Positions 15,456 to 23,658 of a stretch of 61,851 bases of DNA are shown here, in pieces. The notes under the pieces were generated by a model, which saw only the letters and a program-made list of their open reading frames with translations, searched no databases and was not told the DNA's origin. Made by a program: the position numbers and the translations under genes. The stretch spans positions 1 to 61,851 of the forward strand of contig NZ_BAFW01000252.1 in NCBI RefSeq assembly GCF_000308535.1, in the 5' to 3' direction. The stretch is from Nocardia cerradoensis NBRC 101014. Its GTDB lineage: Bacteria; Actinomycetota; Actinomycetes; Mycobacteriales; Mycobacteriaceae. The stretch's first letter is position 1. Each line of letters starts with the position of its first letter.

Positions 15456-17015
15456 TCACGGCATCGGCGCCTGATCCACATGATCGATGCCCACCTCGCC
15501 GGTACGCAGGTAGTGCAGCACGGCGTCGTCGAGCGGAGCGTTACCGCGGCCGAAGGTCCCGTGGTCGCCACCATCGACGGTGATCAGATGCCCGCGTAGA
15601 GCCGCGGCCATCGCGGGACCGCCCGGATAGGCGGTCACCGCGTCGTTGCGGCTCTGCAGTACCAGCGGGGCCGTGGCCAGGCCGTGGTCGGCGATCGGCA
15701 CCGGTGTGGTCACGGGATCCCGATCGGCGCAGGCCAATCCGCTGCGCACCAGATCGGCGCGGGCGTCGAGGGCGTTGCCGCCGGAGGCGACGATGGCGGC
15801 CGCCGAACCGATGGCGTCCAACCGGGCCGGCACCGCGTTCTCATTGCAGGTGATCGCGGCGAACACCGCCTGGCCGGTCGGGTCGGTGGTCGCCGCGCCC
15901 GCGATGGCGCGCATCCGCCGCAGATCGCCGGGCTGCGTATTCGCCTCGGCCATCGCCTGCGCCAGACTCGGCCAGAACCCGCGGGTGTAGGCGGCCACGG
16001 TGGTCGCCGACACCAACGGCACCTGGGCCGACATGCCGCCGGAGGCCAACGCGCGCACGAGATTCTGCGCCTTGCCCAGCTCCTCGGCACCGGCGTTCAC
16101 ACCTTCGCGCGCCAGGGCGGGCAGCGGTGCGGGCAGCTCGCGCGGCAGGTCGGCCGCCGACACCGGGGGCGGAGTCAGGTTGGCGTACCAGCCACCGCCC
16201 TGTGCCGAGACCAGCCGCACCCAGGTCTCGTACACCCGCAGCGCGGAATCGCCGAGGTGATAGAGGTTGTCGTGCTGGGCGATCCAGCCGAACAGATCGT
16301 CGAGCCGCTGCTTTCCCGCGAGCTGCTGTTGTGCGAACTGTTCGGTCCACACCCAGTGCGGGTCGACGTTGGAGTCCAGCACCATCCGGTCGACACGCTG
16401 GGGGAACAGCGAGGCGTAGACCGCACCCAGATAGGTCCCGTAGGAGATGCCGAGGAAATCGATGCGGTCCACGCCCAGCGCCGCGCGCACCGCGTCCATA
16501 TCGCGGGCCGTGGTCTCGGTGGTGATGGTCCGCAGATAGCCGGGCTGGGCGGTGTCACACGCCTTCCGGAGCGGTTCGCGCTCGTGGTCGGCATCCTGTG
16601 CGATCTCGGCCCCGCAGGTCAGTGGCGTCGACCAGCGCAGACCGCGTGGCTGCACGGCCACCAGGTCGTAGTGCTCGACCAGGTCCTTCGGCAGCTGGGA
16701 CAGCCGGGCGCCCCAGTAGTCGAGGGCGTCCGCACCGGGCCCGCCCGGATTGGCGAAGAGGGTCCCATATCGCTGCCCGCTCGCGCGAATCCGGCTGACG
16801 GTCACATCGATTCGCGCGTCGTCCGGCGCGGAGTAGTCCATCGGCACCGAGATCGACGCACAGCGGACCGGGGTCCTCTCGCCGACGGAACCGGCCGGGC
16901 ACGTCCCGAACCCCGGTTCGGCATGCGCGCTCGCCGGTGCCAGCGCCGCGAGCACCGCCGTCAGCACCGCAACGGTGGCCGATCGCGCCGCCACAGGTAG
17001 TCCCCGTCGTCCCAT
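15456..17015 (-). CDS. Secreted alpha/beta hydrolase with TAP-like C-terminal domain
   Basis: 519 residues from ATG 17015. A Sec-type signal peptide (residues 1-32, ending ASAHA) precedes the mature chain. The nucleophile elbow GISYGT places the catalytic Ser at about 191, NPGGPG supplies the oxyanion hole, and the C-terminal TAP-like segment carries the Asp and the GGDHGTFG His. These are features of tripeptidyl-aminopeptidase-like secreted proteases/esterases (SlpD/SlpE or CaeA/Hip1 type) of actinobacteria. The frame stays open upstream to 17240, but that part lacks a signal peptide and is probably untranslated. No operon partner. Confidence 0.9.
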   Translation of the reverse strand: MGRRGLPVAARSATVAVLTAVLAALAPASAHAEPGFGTCPAGSVGERTPVRCASISVPMDYSAPDDARIDVTVSRIRASGQRYGTLFANPGGPGADALDYWGARLSQLPKDLVEHYDLVAVQPRGLRWSTPLTCGAEIAQDADHEREPLRKACDTAQPGYLRTITTETTARDMDAVRAALGVDRIDFLGISYGTYLGAVYASLFPQRVDRMVLDSNVDPHWVWTEQFAQQQLAGKQRLDDLFGWIAQHDNLYHLGDSALRVYETWVRLVSAQGGGWYANLTPPPVSAADLPRELPAPLPALAREGVNAGAEELGKAQNLVRALASGGMSAQVPLVSATTVAAYTRGFWPSLAQAMAEANTQPGDLRRMRAIAGAATTDPTGQAVFAAITCNENAVPARLDAIGSAAAIVASGGNALDARADLVRSGLACADRDPVTTPVPIADHGLATAPLVLQSRNDAVTAYPGGPAMAAALRGHLITVDGGDHGTFGRGNAPLDDAVLHYLRTGEVGIDHVDQAPMP

Positions 17016-17194
17016 CCGCGCCGTCTCCCCGTCCGGCCGGTCGACGGCCGTCGTCGCATCGAGCATCCGACCACTCGAGCCCCTGCATTGTCGCCACCCG
17101 CGCCGGGTGCGACAACTCGAACCACGCCCGACACGGGGAAGGTTGTCGGCGGAGTCGCACGCCCGCGGTGAGCGGCACGTTCTAGGCTCAGCGG

Positions 17195-17524
17195 ATGACG
17201 CAGGCTGCGCAGCAGAACACCGAGATTCGAGACAACCCACAGTTCGACCGGTTCGAACTGTGGGTCGACGGACAGCATGCCGGGGTGGCCGCGTATCAGG
17301 ACACCGCCTCCGAGCGCGCCTTCGTGCACACCGAGATCTACCCGCAGTACGAGGGCCTGGGTTACGGCCGCCTGCTGGTGCAGGGCGCGCTCGACCGGAC
17401 CGTGGAACAGGGCTTCGGCATTCTGCCGCTGTGTCCGATGGTCCATCATTTCGTCGAATCCCGGCCGCGATATCTGGCGATGGTGCCGCAATGGGCGCGC
17501 GAGCGATTCGGCCTGCCGCAGTAG
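17195..17524 (+). CDS. Small GNAT-like acyltransferase-fold protein (YjdJ type)
   Basis: 109 residues. It shows the short Gcn5-related pattern of the YjdJ/Gtl3 group: FELWVDGQHAGVAAYQD, HTEIYPQYEGLGYGRLLVQGALD with the acetyl-CoA-binding Q-x-x-G-x-G/A loop variant, and ILPLCPMVHHFVESRP. The C-terminal PLCPxVxxFxxxxP motif is typical of the group. Proteins of this type bind acetyl-CoA; natural acceptors are mostly unknown. The gene stands alone between divergent alpha/beta hydrolase and YqgE genes. Confidence 0.85.
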   Translation: MTQAAQQNTEIRDNPQFDRFELWVDGQHAGVAAYQDTASERAFVHTEIYPQYEGLGYGRLLVQGALDRTVEQGFGILPLCPMVHHFVESRPRYLAMVPQWARERFGLPQ

Positions 17525-17608
17525 CCGGCGGCGCGCCGAGGCGGCCGCTGCGGAATCGAACCGCGAATCACGCGCCACTAAACACAGCGCGCGCCCCGCG
17601 ACGGTGCG

Positions 17609-18235
17609 ATGATGACTACCGTGGCACGCGCAGAGGAACACGGCGACCGCCCGAGACGCGAATCCCGGTACGAGGAACAGGCGGTGCGGCCCGGCACCTT
17701 GCTGGTCTCGGCAACGGAGCTGGTCGAGCCCACTTTCCGGCGCACCGTGATCTACATCGTCGAACACAACGATGCGGGCAGTCTCGGTGTCGTCCTGAAC
17801 CGCCCGAGCGAAACCGCGGTGCAGGATGTGCTGCCACGCTGGGCCGATCTCGCGGCCGGACCCCGCACCCTGTATGTGGGCGGGCCGGTGAAGCGCGATT
17901 CGGCACTGTGCCTGACCACGGTCCGCGTCGGTGCCTCGATCGACGGCATCCGCGGGCTGCGCCGCGTGGACGGTCGCGTGGCGCTGCTCGATCTGGACTC
18001 CGATCCCGATTTGATCGCACCGTTGGTCGAGGGCATCCGCATCTTCGCCGGCTACGCCGGGTGGACCTTCGGTCAGCTGGAAGGCGAACTGGAACGCGGG
18101 GACTGGATCGTGTTGTCGGCGTTGCCGTCGGATCCGCTGGCGCGACGCACCGATCTGTGGGCGCACGTGTTGCGCCGGCAGCCGCTGCCGCTGTCGCTCC
18201 TGGCGACACACCCCATCGAACTAGAACGCAATTGA
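17609..18235 (+). CDS. YqgE/AlgH family protein (DUF179)
   Basis: 208 residues (ATG 17609, with ATG 17612 and GTG 17621 also in frame). The family core is complete: VRPGTLLVSATELVEPTFRRTVIYIVEHNDAGSLGVVLNRPSE, YVGGPVKRDSALCL and IFAGYAGWTFGQLEGELERGDWIV. Its biochemical role is unsettled. It corresponds by position and sequence to M. tuberculosis Rv0038, which in that genome lies three genes upstream of leuS; here about 16 kb separates YqgE from leuS, marking an insertion between conserved anchors. Confidence 0.92.
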   Translation: MMTTVARAEEHGDRPRRESRYEEQAVRPGTLLVSATELVEPTFRRTVIYIVEHNDAGSLGVVLNRPSETAVQDVLPRWADLAAGPRTLYVGGPVKRDSALCLTTVRVGASIDGIRGLRRVDGRVALLDLDSDPDLIAPLVEGIRIFAGYAGWTFGQLEGELERGDWIVLSALPSDPLARRTDLWAHVLRRQPLPLSLLATHPIELERN

Positions 18236-18307
18236 TTACGTATCCACGGAGTGTGGTCCCCCGACGCTCGCCTCGACCGAGGCGGCGGATACGCCCGGTC
18301 GGCGCCG

Positions 18308-18844
18308 ATGTCTGACTCCGCGATCCCCCCCGTCGACGCGGCGCCCTCCCGGGCGCAGTTGTTGCGGGTCCTCTACGACGAGCACGCACCGACGCTGTGG
18401 CGATTCACCTACAGCCTGGTCTGCGATGCCGGGCGCGCCGAGGACATCGTGCAGGAGACGCTGTTGCGGGCGTGGCAGCGGCCGCAGGTCCTCGACCAGT
18501 CGACGGCGTCGGCGCGGGCGTGGCTGTTCACCGTGGCCCGGCATCTCGCCGTCGACGAATTCCGCAGTGCGCGGCATCGGCGCGAGTACGGCACCGACAC
18601 ACCGCCCGAACAAACGGCTCCGGATGAGGCGGAACGCGCAGTGGACAGTTGGGTGATCACCGACGCGCTGGCTCGGCTGAGCTCCGATCACCGGGAGGTG
18701 ATCGTGCGGGCCTACTATCGCGGATTGTCGACACAGCAGATAGCGAACGAATTGGCGATACCCGAGGGCACCGTCAAATCCCGGATGCACTACGGGATGC
18801 GAGCGTTGCGTTCGGCCCTACAGGAGATGGGGGTGACGAAATGA
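18308..18844 (+). CDS. sigL: ECF sigma factor, SigL-like
   Basis: 178 residues from ATG 18308. Sigma region 2 (LLRVLYDEHAPTLWRFTYSLV, DIVQETLLRAWQRP, RAWLFTVARHLAVDEFRS) and region 4 (LARLSSDHREVIVRAYYRGLSTQQIANELAIPEGTVKSRMHYGMRALRSAL) are complete. The sequence, including the C-terminal ALQEMGVTK, closely resembles mycobacterial SigL, which with its anti-sigma factor controls envelope-lipid and secreted-protein genes. The stop overlaps the anti-sigma ATG by 4 nt, as in sigL-rslA. The symbol is an assignment by resemblance recalled from memory. Confidence 0.85.
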   Translation: MSDSAIPPVDAAPSRAQLLRVLYDEHAPTLWRFTYSLVCDAGRAEDIVQETLLRAWQRPQVLDQSTASARAWLFTVARHLAVDEFRSARHRREYGTDTPPEQTAPDEAERAVDSWVITDALARLSSDHREVIVRAYYRGLSTQQIANELAIPEGTVKSRMHYGMRALRSALQEMGVTK

Positions 18845-19755
18845 CGGCCGACACCGCGTCACACGACGACTACGCGACCTGGGATGCACCGTATCTGCTC
18901 GGCGCCCTCGACCGCGACCAGCGGCTCGAATACGAGGCGCATCTGGCCGACTGCGACGAATGCCGGCTCGCCGTCGCGGACCTGTCGGGCCTGCCGGGAC
19001 TGCTCAGCCACGTACCCGACGACGTCGCGCTCTCGCTGCTCGACGACGAGACCGCCGCCGACCATGCCGGCAGTTTCGGCGACGCCGGCTTCGACGCCCT
19101 GCTGAACCGGGTGCGCGCGAGCGAGGCGACCACCGACGGCGCCGGGATGCTGCCCTTCGAATCGCATCCGGCCACCGGCCCGGCCGCCGAATCCGGGACA
19201 GCCGAGCCGGACCGGGCCGCGGAGACGCCGGCGGTCCGCGAAACACCCCCGGAAGCCGGGCGCACCGAGCCGGGGGAAGCCCCCGCTTCCCTGGCCGCCG
19301 CGCGTGAGCGCAAGCGCAGCCGCAGCGGTCCGTGGCTCGCTCTCGCCGGTGCGGTGGCCGCCGCCGCGGCCGCGGTCGCCATCACCATCCCGATAACCGT
19401 CGCGCACACCGAGCACAACAATCCGCCCACCGCCGAGCAGGTGGTGACGGAGCGGCAGATGGATCAGGTGATCCCGTCGCCCATCACCGCGAATTTCACG
19501 CTGACGCAACTGCGTTCCGGCACGCGGGTGAACATGTCGTGCAACTACGCGCCCTCGGATACGGATTACACCTGGGACGGCGCCCTGTGGGTGGTGCACA
19601 CCGACGGCACGCAGTCGATGGTGGCGCAGTGGACGGCCCATCCCGGGCAGACGGTGACCGCGGACGGCATCACATCGGCCCCGCCGGATCAGATCCGATC
19701 GGTCGAAATCCGTTCCACCACAACGAATCAGGTGTTCCTGCGCGGAACGGTGTGA
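18841..19755 (+). CDS. rslA: Zinc-finger anti-sigma factor, RslA-like, membrane-anchored
   Basis: 304 residues. The N-terminal zinc anti-sigma motif H-x3-C-x2-C (HLADCDEC, about residues 35-42) should grip the sigma factor in a redox- or metal-dependent way. A long acidic Pro/Ala linker (90-155), one hydrophobic segment (about 165-190) and an extracytoplasmic beta-rich domain with Cys in NMSCNYAPSD follow. The ATG overlaps the sigma gene stop (ATGA), so the pair is translationally coupled. It probably keeps the upstream sigma factor inactive until an envelope signal arrives. Confidence 0.87.
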   Translation: MTADTASHDDYATWDAPYLLGALDRDQRLEYEAHLADCDECRLAVADLSGLPGLLSHVPDDVALSLLDDETAADHAGSFGDAGFDALLNRVRASEATTDGAGMLPFESHPATGPAAESGTAEPDRAAETPAVRETPPEAGRTEPGEAPASLAAARERKRSRSGPWLALAGAVAAAAAAVAITIPITVAHTEHNNPPTAEQVVTERQMDQVIPSPITANFTLTQLRSGTRVNMSCNYAPSDTDYTWDGALWVVHTDGTQSMVAQWTAHPGQTVTADGITSAPPDQIRSVEIRSTTTNQVFLRGTV

Positions 19756-19765
19756 GCGACCGCCC

Positions 19766-20800
19766 TCATCCGGTTCGCCGGGAATCGAGATCGCCCTCCA
19801 TCGCGGTTTCGCCGGCGATATCGGATTTCCACCGCCGCGCGGCCCGCCGCAATGCCCGCGCGTCCGAATATCCGAGCCGATACGCCAGTGCGGATTGGGT
19901 CGTCGTCTCGGCGACGGTGCCGGCGACGGACCGCCGCGCCAGATCGAGTTCCCGCCGCCAGGTCGTACCGGATTCCGCCAGTCGGCGCTGCAGTGTCCGC
20001 GGGCTCACGGCGAGCCGGCGGGCCACCGCCTCGAGGGTCGCGTCCCGTTCGGCCAAGGCGTGGGCCAGTGTGCGCTGCACTCGATCCGGCCAGGTCGGCT
20101 CGCACAGCAGCGGTGTCGCCATCATCGTGGCGTAGCGCTCGACGATCTGCGCCAGGGCGGGATCCGCGGTCGGCAGCGGCAGGTTCAGATCGGCCGTGCG
20201 CAGGGTCAGGGTGTCGGCCGGTGCGTCGAAGTCGATGCGGTCGGTCCCGAACGCTTCGGCGAAGCTCCGGTGCGATCGGGGCGGCTTCTGCCGCAGGGTG
20301 ATTCGCGACGGTGAGACCGGTCGGCCGCTTCCGTGCCGGATGCGGGCCACGGTGCTGGCGAAAGAGGCCTGCACGGTCAACTCGGCGCCGCGGCCGTCGC
20401 CTTCCACCAGTTCCAGCGCGAGGGTCTGTTCGCCCCGCAGTTCGTCGGTGCGCACCGTGTAGCGGTGATTGGTCGCCATCGCGATGCCGGCGCGGCGGAC
20501 GGTGTCCAGGCCCGCGCCGACGGTCGCCGCGGTACTGAACAGATAATCGAAAATGCCGTGCTTACCGAGGTGGTAGGTCGTACTGATGCGCAATCCGCTG
20601 TCCGGGGCGGGTTGCCGGAATTCGGCGCGTTCCCACAGGCGCAAATAGGCGCTGCTGGTGACCATGCCGTATTCGCTCGTCAAAACGCTGTCGGGAACCC
20701 CGGATTCGCGCAACAGCGCGTGAATATCGAGTCCGTCCGCCGCGGTTTTCAGTACACAACGGACAATTACCGCATTATAGGCAGGTACGGACTTGTCCAC
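19766..20800 (-). CDS. AraC-family regulator (arabinose-binding-domain type, PF12625-like)
   Basis: 344 residues. The N-terminal two thirds resemble the ligand-binding domain of the OruR/ArgR/VirS-like AraC group (DIHALLRESGVPDSVLTSEYGMVTSSAYLRLWE and following), and the C-terminus has two helix-turn-helix units (AVARRLAVSPRTLQRRLAESGTTW; ALAYRLGYSDARALRRAARRW). It ends 11 nt from the convergent rslA-like gene. It is divergent from ubiX/ubiD-type genes with 114 bp between, which makes those decarboxylase genes its likeliest targets; the inducer would then be an aromatic acid. That link is inference. Confidence 0.88.
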   Translation of the reverse strand: MDKSVPAYNAVIVRCVLKTAADGLDIHALLRESGVPDSVLTSEYGMVTSSAYLRLWERAEFRQPAPDSGLRISTTYHLGKHGIFDYLFSTAATVGAGLDTVRRAGIAMATNHRYTVRTDELRGEQTLALELVEGDGRGAELTVQASFASTVARIRHGSGRPVSPSRITLRQKPPRSHRSFAEAFGTDRIDFDAPADTLTLRTADLNLPLPTADPALAQIVERYATMMATPLLCEPTWPDRVQRTLAHALAERDATLEAVARRLAVSPRTLQRRLAESGTTWRRELDLARRSVAGTVAETTTQSALAYRLGYSDARALRRAARRWKSDIAGETAMEGDLDSRRTG

Positions 20801-20914
20801 CCGACCATGATAAGTGGCCGTCGGCGTGTCGCCGGCGCGAAGCTGACGCCTTCGGTCCGGTGACCGGCACGTTCGGACCTACCGTCACACGGCGTCTCCG
20901 ATGAGGCTGAGGCG

Positions 20915-21496
20915 GTGTCACAAGGAGTGGACGAGCAGCCCACGCGGCTGGTCGTCGGGATCAGTGGAGCCACCGGAATCGCCTACGGCGTGCGGGCGCT
21001 CGAATTCGCGCGCAAGGCCGGGGTGCAGACCCATCTGGTGGTCACGCCGGCCGGACAGCAGACGCGGCAATACGAAACGGAATTGAGCGCCAAGGATCTC
21101 GCGGCGATGGCGGATGTGGTGTACCGGCCGTCCGATATCGGCGCCGCCATCGCTTCCGGATCGTTTCGAACCGCGGGAATGCTGGTGGCGCCGTCCTCGA
21201 TTCGCACCCTGTCGGCCATCGCCTACAGCAACGGCGACAATCTGCTGACCCGCGCCGCCGATGTGACGTTGAAGGAACGCCGCCGCTTGGTCCTGCTGGT
21301 GCGCGAGACACCGCTGACGCTAGGGCATCTGCGGGCGATGACGGCGGTGACCGAAATGGGCGGGATCGTGATGCCACCGGTGCCCGCCTTCTATCTGCGC
21401 CCAGGCAGTATCGATGAACTCGTCGACCATACCGTCGCCCGAGCGTTGGATCTGCTGGGCATCGATGTACCGGATATGCCCCGCTGGGGCGAATGA
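20915..21496 (+). CDS. UbiX-family flavin prenyltransferase
   Basis: 193 residues from GTG 20915. The flavoprotein fold is clear: RLVVGISGATGIAYGVRALEFA, the loop TPAGQQTRQYE, SFRTAGMLVAPSSIRTLSAIAYSNGDNLLTRAADVTLKERRRLVLLVRETPL and the C-terminal MPPVPAFYLRPGSIDELVDHTVARALDLLGI. UbiX joins dimethylallyl phosphate to FMN to make prenylated FMN, the cofactor of UbiD decarboxylases. The UbiD-type gene follows after 18 nt, so the two form an operon. The 60-kDa UbiD partner rather than a ubiquinone pathway is the expected client, as in VdcBC/BsdBC systems. Confidence 0.92.
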   Translation: MSQGVDEQPTRLVVGISGATGIAYGVRALEFARKAGVQTHLVVTPAGQQTRQYETELSAKDLAAMADVVYRPSDIGAAIASGSFRTAGMLVAPSSIRTLSAIAYSNGDNLLTRAADVTLKERRRLVLLVRETPLTLGHLRAMTAVTEMGGIVMPPVPAFYLRPGSIDELVDHTVARALDLLGIDVPDMPRWGE

Positions 21497-21514
21497 CAGT
21501 ATGGGGAAACGATT

Positions 21515-23029
21515 GTGAATCAATCGAATACGCCGCTCAAACACCTCGAGAGCCTGCGGGAGTTCATCGCCGAACTGGAACGGATCGGGGAAATTCAGCG
21601 CATCGACACCGAGGTCGACTGGGATCTGGAAATCGGCGCGATCATCCGGCGCTCCTATGATCTCCGCGCTCCCGCACCACTTTTCACCGATATCACCGGC
21701 TACCGCGACACCGGATTCCGCGTACTCGGCGCACCGGGTGCGCTGTCGGGGCCGCGGCATCCGCTCGCCCGCATCGCGCTCGCGCTCGGTCTGCCCGCCG
21801 ATGCCTCGGGGCAGCAGATCGTCGATGTGCTGGCGAGTGCGCGGAGCAAGCCGGGGATCGAGCCGGTCGTGGTCGAGCGCGCACAGGCCCCGTGCAAGGA
21901 GAATGTGATGCTGGGCGACGACATCGATCTGTTCGCCTTTCCCACACCGAAATTGCATGGTAACGACGGTGGCCGCTACATCCAGACCTACGGCATGAAT
22001 ATCGTGCGCACCCCGGACGGTTCCTGGACGAACTGGTCGATCAACCGCATGATGATCGCCGACCGCAACACGCTGGCCTGCCTGATTCCGGCGCCGCAGC
22101 ATCTGGGCATCATCCGGTCGAAATGGACCGAGATCGGCGCCCCGATGCCGATCGCGCTCGCCATCGGCGTCGAACCGGCGCTGCCGTGGGTCGGCGGCAT
22201 GCCGCTGCCCGAGGGCGCCGACGAAAGCCATTATCTGGGAGCGCTGTTCGGCGAGGGGATCAAGGTCGTCCCGGCGGAAACGGTCGATCTGATGGTTCCC
22301 GCCACCGCGGAAATCGTGATCGAGGGCCATATTTCGCTGGACGAGACGGTGCTGGAAGGCCCGTTCAACGAGTTTCCGGGGTACAACGCCACCGAGGCGA
22401 CGCCGAAGCAGGTGTTCCACGTCTCCGCGATCACCTACCGCGACGGCGCCATTCAGCCGACCGTGGCGGCAGGTCCGCCGGTCGAGGAGGATCACACGAT
22501 CATCGGCACCACGAGCGCGGCGGAGATCCTGTATCTGCTGCGGGAGAACGGATTACCGGTCTCCTCGGCGTGGTACAACTTCGAGGCCGCCGTGCACTGG
22601 CTGACACTGGCGGTACGCCAGGACTGGCACGAGAGCACCGGACTGGCCTCACACGAATTGATCGATCGGATCGCGGGAGTGATCTTCACCGGGAAGACCT
22701 CGGTCAACGCGCCGAAGATCCTGGTGGTCGAGGACGATGTCGACATCACCGCCCTCGACGAGGTGGTCTGGGCCTTCGCCACCCGCTCGCATCCCGATGT
22801 CGATCGCGGCGAATTCCATTATCCACCTGCGATATCCGATCAATTGGCGGTCTATCTGTCCGAGGAAGAGGCACACAGCTTCAAGGCCGGCAAGGTCGTC
22901 TACAACTGTCTGCTCGCCGATCTCTATCCCGGCGGCAGGCGCCCGGTCAAGGGCAGCTTCGAGAACGGCTGGCCCGCCGAGATCCAGCAGCGGGTGCTGT
23001 CGAACTGGCACAAGTACGGCTACCGCTGA
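21515..23029 (+). CDS. UbiD-family prFMN-dependent (hydroxyaryl) decarboxylase
   Basis: 504 residues. The UbiD catalytic network is in place: Arg178 in NWSINRMM, and Glu281 and Glu286 in LEGPFNEFPGY, matching the Arg-Glu-Glu set (R173, E277, E282) I recall from A. niger Fdc1. The enzyme should reversibly decarboxylate an aromatic or alpha,beta-unsaturated acid using prenylated FMN. With UbiX upstream it resembles the B and C subunits of non-oxidative hydroxyarylic acid decarboxylases; the small zinc-binding D subunit is not found nearby. An AraC regulator is divergent. Confidence 0.92.
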   Translation: MNQSNTPLKHLESLREFIAELERIGEIQRIDTEVDWDLEIGAIIRRSYDLRAPAPLFTDITGYRDTGFRVLGAPGALSGPRHPLARIALALGLPADASGQQIVDVLASARSKPGIEPVVVERAQAPCKENVMLGDDIDLFAFPTPKLHGNDGGRYIQTYGMNIVRTPDGSWTNWSINRMMIADRNTLACLIPAPQHLGIIRSKWTEIGAPMPIALAIGVEPALPWVGGMPLPEGADESHYLGALFGEGIKVVPAETVDLMVPATAEIVIEGHISLDETVLEGPFNEFPGYNATEATPKQVFHVSAITYRDGAIQPTVAAGPPVEEDHTIIGTTSAAEILYLLRENGLPVSSAWYNFEAAVHWLTLAVRQDWHESTGLASHELIDRIAGVIFTGKTSVNAPKILVVEDDVDITALDEVVWAFATRSHPDVDRGEFHYPPAISDQLAVYLSEEEAHSFKAGKVVYNCLLADLYPGGRRPVKGSFENGWPAEIQQRVLSNWHKYGYR

Positions 23030-23092
23030 ACGCACCGGTCTCGGGGCAGCCCGTGCGGGCCGGCGGCGCGATGCTCCGACCCGCTTCCGGCC

Positions 23093-23569
23093 TCACAGCA
23101 GGGCGAGGGTGGTGCACAGGGCGGCGAGCGCGAGCGCCTGCAGGCCGACCCGGTAGCCCAGGATGCTCTCCCACTTGTCCTGCAGCGCACGGGCGTCAGC
23201 GGGGATGACGCCGGTCATCGCCGCCCGGGTCTGCGCGGTGTTGATCGGCTTGGCGATCCGCGCGTAGAGGCCGAGCCAGGACAGCAGCGCCAGCAACGCG
23301 ATCCCGGCCGCCACCGCGGCGCCGGTGGCTCCCGCGACGGCCGCGACCAGGACGGCGAGGACGGTGCTGATCACACCGCCCGCACCGGCGAACGGCATCC
23401 GCCGGTCGCCGTAGTAGTGCCCCCATCCGGCCGAGACGGTCATCGTCGCGTCGTCGAGTTTGGCGTAGACGGGCCGGAAGATGAGGGCGGCGGCGACATC
23501 GGTGCCGTAGACGATGGCGTTGGTGAGAACGGCCAGCACGGCGAGCACCTGGGCGGATGTGGTCAGCAT
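23093..23569 (-). CDS. DUF1772 (anthrone-oxygenase-like) membrane protein
   Basis: 158 residues from ATG 23569, preceded by GGAG; an upstream in-frame start at 23590 is less likely. Four hydrophobic segments (about 5-30, 55-75, 80-100, 135-155) with the small-residue-rich pattern of DUF1772 proteins, and conserved-looking NTAQTRAAMTGV and WESILGYRVG. Some fungal relatives are anthrone oxygenases; most bacterial ones are uncharacterised. Two copies of CTAGCG-n-GCTAG lie immediately upstream, indicating strict regulation, but no regulator gene is adjacent. Confidence 0.8.
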   Translation of the reverse strand: MLTTSAQVLAVLAVLTNAIVYGTDVAAALIFRPVYAKLDDATMTVSAGWGHYYGDRRMPFAGAGGVISTVLAVLVAAVAGATGAAVAAGIALLALLSWLGLYARIAKPINTAQTRAAMTGVIPADARALQDKWESILGYRVGLQALALAALCTTLALL

Positions 23570-23590
23570 GGGAGGACTCCTAGTCATCAT

Positions 23591-23653
23591 CTAGCGTTGC
23601 TAGCTTCTAATGCAACAGTAGATGGAGATGACTAGCTTGTCTAGCGCCGCTAG
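23591..23653. promoter_or_regulatory. Twin palindromic operators upstream of the DUF1772 gene
   Basis: The palindrome CTAGC-n3-GCTAG occurs at 23591-23603 (CTAGCGTTGCTAG) and again at 23641-23653 (CTAGCGCCGCTAG), exactly 50 bp apart, close to five helical turns. A further CTAG at 23632-23635 flanks the second. The stretch is AT-richer than its surroundings. The arrangement looks like a TetR- or MarR-type operator pair; the protein is encoded elsewhere. Confidence 0.6.
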
Positions 23654-23658
23654 AAAAT

